DNA of 64,000 nt from Tribonema minus (Eukaryota > Sar > Xanthophyceae > Tribonematales > Tribonemataceae), in the NCBI GenBank assembly GCA_017506865.1, contig JAFCMP010000154.1, forward strand, positions 62,001 through 126,000. Reading direction: 5' to 3'. Of the stretch, positions 38,001-47,000 are shown one piece after another; position 1 is the stretch's first letter, and the number at the start of each line of letters is the position of its first letter. Both the position numbers and the translations under genes were made by a program. The notes beneath the pieces were generated by a model that saw nothing but the letters and a program-made list of their open reading frames with translations, had not been told where the DNA came from and ran no database searches.

Positions 38001-41000
38001 GCTCCCGTGTGCTCAGCGCTTGTGCACCGCCATGGAACAACTGTACAGCTCTTGTTGTCCGCACAGCACGACATCCACCGCCGCCTCCCATGACCTGTTT
38101 GCCAACGCCATTCACGCCAAGTACGTTGAAGTATACTTCTCCCGCAGCAGCGCTGACGGCTCACGTGTTTATTAATCATGCAGCTTGGTGTAAGGCGCCG
38201 GTGCTGGCGAAGCGCGCCTTCCACGACCTGTTTGCCGACATGCGTGTTGAGCCGGCAATGCAACAAAAAATTGGCAAATAAACAAATAGCCAAGGTGTCG
38301 GCGATTCTGCAACTGATAGCTTGCGTCCGCTTTCCGCACAGCGCGGTGGGGAGCGCCGGTGCTGGCGGTGCGCGCGTTCCACGACCTGTTTGCCAAAGCG
38401 TGCATCGTGTAGACGAATTCACTTCAATGTCAATGAGTCCGGTTTGTGCATGCGTGCATTGAGTAGGCATTTTCACATTCATTTCAATCAGCAACTCACC
38501 CCTGCACGCCAACTGTTTATGCAGCACGGTGGGGAGCGCCGGTGCTGGCGGAGCGCGCCTTACACGACCTGTTTGCCAACGTGCGCAGCCTCGCGCCCGC
38601 GCTGCCGCCGCTAAACCAGCAATTCGAAAAAAGAAAATTTATTAGCAATAAAACAAAATAGCTGAGGTTTCAGTAATCCTGCAACTTACAGCACGACACT
38701 GATTGCTTGATGCAGCGCGGTGGGGAGCGCCGGTGCTGACGGAGCGCGCGTTCCACGACCTGTTTGCCAATGTGCCCATTGACCAGAAAATACTCAGATT
38801 CACTCACTCATCCTGCAAATCATACCATGAATTGTGTATGGGCTGCGATTGTTTATGCAGCGCCGGTGCTGGTGGAGCGCGCGTTCCACGACCTGTTTGC
38901 CAAAACGTGCATCGAGTAGGCACATTCACATGTTTTCCAATGATTACACAACTCACATCTATTTCAACCATCCTGTGACTCATGGCGCGGAACGCCAATT
39001 GTTTATGCAGCGCGGTGGGGAGCGCCGGTGCTGGCGGAGCGCGCGTTCCACGACCTGTTTGCCAACGTGCGCAGCCTCGCGCCCGCGCTGCCGCGGCTGC
39101 GCCTGTTTGCGGCCATGGCGGGCTGCCTGGCGCCGCCGCGCTCATCGCTGAGCGCTGCCACCGACGCCGACCTCAAGGACGACGGTGAGAAAACGATGTC
39201 TTTCTTGTTGAAGTGGTGACTGAATGTCACTCGGCAGTGCTAACCTTTCAGTTGTAGTTTAGTGCTACAGGCTGAATGTCACTCGCACATTGCTGAGCGC
39301 TGCCGCCGACGCCGACCTCAAGGACAAGGTGAGAAAGCGGCCTTTCTTGGCAAAATACTGACTGAATTCCACGCGGCAACGCAGCCCTCGTCTTCCAGTG
39401 CTGAAGGCTGTGTCACTCGGCAATGCAAAGCTTATAGTTCAGTACTATGTACAGACTGAATGTCACTTCGCATTGCCAAGCGTACAGTTCAGTCCCACAG
39501 GCTGAATGTCACTCGGCAATGCAAAGCTCATCGCTGAGCGCTGCCACCGATGCCGACCTCAAGGACGACGGTGAGAGAACGGCGTCTTTCTTGGTACAAT
39601 AATTGCTGAATTTTACTCGGCACTGCAAAACGCGTCCTCCTGTGCCGCAATATGCGTGTGTTGTTGAGAAACATAGCAGAGGTTGCAGCGAAATGAGGCG
39701 AGGCCACAGCTTAGGTTTTGTAACTGAGCTCACAATTCTTACTTGTTCCTCATGTACATTGGTGTATTTTATTTACTTCCGCTTGAGGGGCGAAAAGCCT
39801 ATTCTGCATTGGTATACCAGACACAAGTTCCCTGCTGGCCTCTCAGTCATGCAATATACTCAATGCGTATGGCGTGCAAACTGTCTTCGGGCCTCTTCCT
39901 AGCCGACTGCGGCAAGTGCCGTTGCCAGATGCTGAAACGTTCTCTGATGCCACCGCTGTTGCCGCCATTGCGCAGGCCACACGGTGTCATTCTACTTGAA
40001 GGCCGTCCAGGAGGTACGGCACACGGCACATTGCTCTATACCCCAATAGTAACAATACAATGGCTATCATAGCATTCTATGCAAGTACTGTAGCGCGCAG
40101 CCGATGTTGTGCATGGGCGTTTATCGGGCACAGGCTGTTGCTGGCGTGCTCCAGGCTGCTCTGCACAACGCGTATAGGCTGTAGTATGCGTGTGTTGCGG
40201 TCAATGTCGTGGTCGAGGTCGACATGGCCGCACCAAATTCTAATATTACCCCTGACCCTAATCCTAAGCCTGACACCAAGCCTAACCCTGTGAAAACGCA
40301 CTGTAGGTTTATTCTAGGACTTGTGCAGGCTTGTTATACGGCCAACGGGCATGACCGCATTCAGCACGCAGCAGCGACCTGCTCGCTTCTGCCTTCTTGT
40401 CTCGTCCTTGCACAAGGTCAAACGCTTGAAGTAAATTGGAATTGGTTGATGATGCAGATCTTGACATCAGAGGCACAACAAAAAGTGTCGTGGCGGATGC
40501 TGCTGAGCGAATCATCAGGAATCCAAACGCAACATGGACCGACCAATGGAAGCTCATCACTTCGAGCCCGGCGCTGCCAACGCATCCTACGCTCGAATGC
40601 GTGTGGTATTTGCATTACCTCAGCACACTTTGCTAGCTACGAAGGAACATCTCACGTTCAGTCATACTCAGAAGTACACAAGTACACAAGATGTAGACGT
40701 TGTGCGGGGGGGATGCCATTTGACAATAGTGGTCATCAATGTGCGTTGAGACACTTGTTCACAAGGCACATATAGATTCTGGTAGCAAGCTCAATCAATC
40801 ATGTAGGCTTTATTGCACCCTCAGCGAGACCTAGTACTTCTAAAACATTATGCTACAAGTACTTCGAAGTATGATAAATTAAAGCGTCAACATTTACAAA
40901 AGATCTACAGAACCGTCATTTCTGCTGTTCACCCCGAGCGTCTCTGCCAGCACACGTACTTCAACACGCACGGGCTCTCATACCTGCTCAAGCGCCGCAC

Positions 41001-44000
41001 TGGCTCTGTGCCCCTAGCCGAGCGCAGCGCTGGGGGCACGCTAGGCACCCCCTCTAACTGAGCCGGGTGCACTTCCTCTCATTGAGCGCTGTGCACACTC
41101 TCCTGCTGAGCGCCCCCCCCCCCCCCCCCCCCCCTCCCCCTGCTGAGTGTGTGTGCACCTTTTGCTGAGCACTGTGCACGTCACCCCGCTGAGCGCTGTG
41201 CACCTTGTCTTGCTGAGCGCTGCTGCACCTCGCGCGCGCGCAGATCCACCGGCAGCGCGACCTCTGGGAGTCGGCGCAGTCCATGGAGCCCGTTGACGCG
41301 AGCCAAGGTGGGCTATACATACATATTTGTGCATTACTTCTACTACTTGAAGTATGCTACATGTGCGCGGCCGCTGCCGGTCCACAGCCAGAGGAGTACT
41401 GCATCGAGTGTGAAGCATCCTACTGCGTGCGGGCGTGGTTGCTGAGCAGCTGCACCACCAACATTGACCCTCGCTCTACTTGCGCATCCGTGCTGCTGCG
41501 ACCATGCCTCTCTGAACGCGTTCCTTACGAAACCACCACCCTTCAATTTGTATGCTTCTGCAGCAAACAAGTACTACTTGCGCATCTGTGTTGCAGCACG
41601 CATTCCTCTCTGAATGCGCGCCATACCTCTCTTCGTTTGCATGCTTTTGAAACAAGCAAGAATTGTCCTGCATGAATTATATAGTCTTTGACATGTGTCC
41701 ACGTTGCCTTGTGCGTGTGCGCTGACTTGCTTGCTGAGCAGGCGCGCCACCGGGGAGCCCCCTATTCCCCTGCACGTCTCAGGACGCGTTGACGGGGCAG
41801 CTCTTCTGGACAGAGCCTGAGCAGGTGGGACATCTACTTCAAGTTGAAGTAGGGGATACAAACATGCATATATACAGTACTCAGTGCACGATGCACACTG
41901 ATGTTGACTCGTGCTCGTACGCGTTGCTGACTGTTGCAAGCAGAGCCTGAGCTGTTGCAGGGCACCGATGCTACTGCCACCCTAACCCTAACCCTAAGCT
42001 GGTGCCTGGGCTACTGCGGCGCACTGTCGCAGGCACTACCTGGCACATCTGCAAAACCCTACAGGAGGGTGACTGGCACGCAAGTGCAGGCCTGTTTTTT
42101 CAATTTTTGAACTGGTTTAGTGTTGAGCACTGACCTCCACGAACGGCGCCGACAGCACCATCGTGGCCTCGCGCGCAACGCTGCTGTTGTCATTTCATGA
42201 TCAGTAACAGAGTGCCCGCCGCCACACGAGAACTTCATTACACACCAGCGGGCTGCGGATGCGTTCACAGAGCATGCGGTGGTATGCACAGGATTTTCTG
42301 GCGCGCGTGTTAGCACATGTGAACGCAGCGGGCACACTGGCACCCACTCGAGCGAAGTCGTGTCCTGTTCCGTAGCACCAAATGCTACATGCGCTGTTTT
42401 TGCTGTCGTCAAGTACCCAAACATCAGGTGCACGTGCTGACCTTGCATCATTGCACAGCACAGGTAATGACCGCAGCTACTGCTGCAAGCAGTGTATTGA
42501 CCCCGCATCGCTGCCTGGCTCGTACCGCAGCTTGTACATGCACACCTAATCACGTGAAGTGCGCACGTACCTAGCGGCGCACATACATGCAATGCGCTTG
42601 CATCACAGTGCTTCAACCCAGCAACTACAGTAGCTCCTGCTACCGCAAGTTGCAAAACCTGGCGATTTTCATTCTCCAGTGTACCGACATGCGTCTTATC
42701 GTGCCTCAATCTGCAGGTGCTGACGGCAGCGGCGCGCGCGCTTTTCGAATCCGCATCGAGTGCGCGGGGGGGCGGCGCGGGGGCTGCGTGGATGGGCAAG
42801 GTGTCCGACGTGCAGATCAGTTTCGGTGAGACAACACTTCAACTGGCGCGTCACCGCTGAAGTTCAACAGATGACTTGTTGAAGTATGCTACTTCAACTA
42901 TCACTGGGTCTCCCGCCAATCCACCGCCGGGTCTGGCGGCGTTCAAGTATTGCTAATTGAAGTGGGCACTCTTGTGTACGTGTGGACCTGGTGAGGAGGA
43001 GGGGGGACTGGGGGGGGCACGCGCGCGCAAAGGCCCAATGTGGATATGGACCAAGTGAATACTGTCGCGCGGCCTCGTAAATGTCCTGGTCCCGTGCGGC
43101 GTGGCAGCACTCGCCCTGACCCTGACTCTGACCCTCATGACTACGTCAACCATGTTGGGAGCTGTGCAGTTGTGACCCTATCCTGACAGCAGGTGGCGCC
43201 CAAGGCTCGTCGATCTAATGCGGCCACGCGCGAGCCAAGGGTCACAAGCCGCCCCCCCCCTCCCCCCCCTTGGCGCGCCCTCCTCGATTTCTGTGTGACG
43301 CAGGGAAGCTGATGGCGCGCGTGGCAGCGCTCGCACGTATTTCATGAGTGCCGTCACTACCAGGTGGCCTTGTACAGACCATCATCATTTGCTATGCCCA
43401 CATCAATGTGCTAGGCGCATACGTCGCTGGGCCCTTCCGTCCCGAAGGAGGCAAGTGGACGCTTAGGGGGCACACACACCTCACCCCCCCCCCCCCCCCC
43501 CCCCCTCACCCCCCTCTTCCATGGGCTTGTTATGCTAGCCTACCAGCTAGCACTCTGCAGCCGTGTGCCTATCCTTGTTGGTTGGTGCCATGCAAGGAGT
43601 GTCCTTGCTGATCGGTGCCATGCAAGGAGTGCTGCACATGCTGCGGCCTCTCCCAGCCTCAAGCCCCCCCCCCCCCCCCCTCCAAATGTTCCTTGTCTCT
43701 GTGACGCAGGGAATCTGATGCCTCACTCCCCCCCCCACCCCCCCCATTCCAAATGTTTCCTCATCTACGTGACGCAGGCAAACTGATGGCGGGCGTGGCG
43801 GCGCTCGCGCAGCGCGGCGCCGCGCGCGAGGCCGATGTCGACGACGTCCTCTGGCTCGTCATGCAGCACTGGCTCGTCGTGCGCCGCCACCGCCAGTCGC
43901 TGGCCGCCGCCGCCACCGCCGCCGCTGCCGCCACCGCCGTCGCCACAACTGCTGCTGTGGAGCAGGAGCCGGCGGCGGCGGTGGTCTGCGGTCCGCTGTT

Positions 44001-47000
44001 CAGCCTCGAGAGGTTTGTCGCGGCGGAGGGGGGGTATCTGGGGGCGGCGGGGGCGGGGGGGGCGGTCGCGGGGCTGAGCGCTGAGGACGCGCTGCAGGTA
44101 CTTCAAATTTGATGTTTGAAGCAGTTGAGGTGTTTGCTGGCCTTATTTGGTTTGCGCGAGGGGGCTCGACCTCGATGCTGGCCGTGAGGGGGATGTCACC
44201 TAACCCTAACTCCAACCCTAACCCTAACCATACTGGGGTCAAACACGCGCGGTTCAGGGCTGCAGCAGTCTCCCGTCACATTGCGTGCTGGGCGCAATGC
44301 GGAGCAAGAATTGGGCTCTTTGGCAGCTGGAATAAGGTGCTGCACACATGACGCAGCGATGCATGCGCACGATTCAGAGTGATCATCGGGCGCTTCTGAT
44401 GCTGGAATAAGTTGCCGCGCGCGTGACGCGTCTACACACGCATGGGACACCCAATCTCCGCTGAGGCCTTCATCATAGATGCAAAAACACTAGTACCCGC
44501 GAGCGCAGAACCGAAACACTGAGAGAGCTGCGTACCCTCAAAGCCTCACTGGATGCGACGAAGCTGCGCCGGTTGCATCTCGCAGCTCTCCCTAGTTCAC
44601 ATCCCGAAGCGCTGCGGGTGCAGTAGCCCGCACATTCTGACATGATAAGCGGCTGCAGCAGCCAAGGCACGCTACGAGGCAAGCGCAGACCGGCGCGACA
44701 ATAGGCTGCTGAGCGCTCGGAAGCCCTTGCCCTAGCCCTAACTTCCAACCCTAACTTTAAGGTGACGGAACCGTGTTGTGTGTGTTTGAAGCGCAAGAAA
44801 TTGTGAGGGACGGCGGCTGCGCACGCTTGCATACTGATGGGGCATGACATATCGCCGCCGCCGCCGCCGCTTGTTGCTCCTTGCAGATCTCCGCTGAGTC
44901 GTACGCGAACGCGCTGCGACTCCAGTGGCCGACGCAGCAGCAGCGCAGGACGCCGCAGGCGGCCTTTGCCGCAGCGATGCTCGCCAGCCCCAAGGCCATG
45001 TGGGACATGGGGGGGACGAGAGCCCCCGCGGCGGGGGCGGGGGCGGCGGACGCATCAGCGCTCAGGGGTTTCGTGCTGCAGGTATGTATGGCTCTTTGGG
45101 GGTATGTTGTGACTATTGAGGGAGGTAGGTATAGGTATGGTGACTTGAGGGGGCGGTTGGTGAGTCAGCGCTCAGGGGATTTTGTGACGCTGTGTGTGTG
45201 GCTCCCCGTGGGTATGCTGTGAATTAATATGACAATTCTCTCTGTGGATATGTTGTGACTGTACTCTTGAAGAAGGCGGGTAGGGGGTACGGCCACTGTG
45301 AGGGGGGGGCGGACGCATCAGCGCCCAGGGGCTTTGGGGTACAGGTACGCATGGCAGCCTGCGCACCTGTTCATCGTCAACGAACATCATTATTGATGCT
45401 TGGTACGTATATACATATGTGTGCACGTACGAAGGGGGGCTCTGCGCTGCAGGTGTGGCTGCCTGTGCTCCTCAGCCTCAGGGGTATGTGAAGTATATGT
45501 GCATTGTCGAAGTAGGTAGGTAGAGGAATGCCCACTGTGGGGAGGGCTGAGCGCGTCAGCACCTTAGACGGCATGTACGGCAGCGCATGTACTTGAGGGC
45601 GCGTGAAGTGTTTGCATTATCGAAGCAAGTGGGTGAAGTGGAGGGGCACTGACTGCATGTCAGGGCTATTTGCTGCAGGTATGGCCGTCATGTACTTCAT
45701 GACTCTCACTTACCCCCTCCCCCCTGTCCCCCCCCCCCCCCTTCCCCCCCTTTTTCACTGCGGCCAGGCGTGGATGGACTACGCGAGCCCGCTCAAGTCG
45801 AAGCTGCCGGCGCTGGTGACGTCGCTGGAGGCAGCGGCTCAGCAGCCGACGCGCGGCGCCGCGCGGCAGCGCTGGCTGGCGGCGCGCCTGCGCGAGCTAC
45901 GGGAGCGCGTCGCCGAGACGGACGCCGCGGTCGCGCCGCTGCGGCAGGCGCACGCGGTGGGCGCCACCGCCGAAGACACGGTGAGCGCAATGAGAGTGCT
46001 GCTTGGAGTACTGAGCGAGAGTGGCATTCGTGACAGCGAGTAGTACTCGATGTTTTGCTGGCGGTTTTATACGTAGCTACCCTAGGTTAATGTGGACGCT
46101 GTGATCGCGCCGCTGCGGCAGGCGCACGCGGTCAGCGCCGCCGCCGAGGACGCGGTGAGCGCAACGAGAGTAACCGCCTGCGATGTTGCATTGCTGCTTG
46201 GCGTACTGAACGAGAGGGCCGCCTGTGACCGCGAGGGATACTCCTTGCACTGCTAACGGTGTTTTACGTACCTACCCTAGGTCAAGATTGACGCTGCGGT
46301 CCGAGCCGCTGTGGCAGGCGCGCAATGGGCGCCACCGTTAAAGGCATGATGAGCGCAACGAGCATAATCGACTTGCAGCCGCTGGGAGTGCTCATCCTCC
46401 ATTAGTGACGGAACAGCGGTTACCTAACGCCGTACCGTAGCAGTGTCATGTATACCTACCCAATACAGAGGTGGGTGAGGCGGTCACGCCGCTGCGGCAG
46501 GCGCATGCGGTCGGCGCCACTGCTGAAGATTCGGTGGGCTGTCGCGCAACTGCTGGCAGCTGCTTGCCTCGCTTGCGTGCCGACTGTTGGAATATGAGAT
46601 GGTCCAATACTTAGTGCATACCCTAGGGGTAGGGCACGGTCCAGTTCTAAGGGTTTCTCCAGTAAGTTCTAGCAAGTTCTTGAAGGTTCTGGGGCCCCTA
46701 CGGAACGGAAGGTTCCCGCTGGCCCTTGTTTTATGTCAGCAATAATATCACTTCTTCTTCTCCCAGCTCGAGGCGCCTGCGGGCGGCCTGCGGCCAGGGC
46801 ATGGCTGCTCTCCTCTCTCTCTGCGCACCCCCGGTTTTCCAATGGTTATGAGCCTGCGCTCATGAGGAGAAGCCTGCACAGCTGAAGAAGACAGTCCCCA
46901 GCTTCCGAAGCCACTGGGTTATCAATGGGCGCACGCGCAGCAGCGACGAGGACGGCTGATCACCTATCGTTTGCTGGCGTGGAGGACATACCTAAGTAGG

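Noticed and set aside
40813-41061. Additional exon of the large gene between exons 32 and 33
   Set aside because: HPERLCQHTYFNTHGLSYLL is open, but no acceptor/donor pair gives matching phases.
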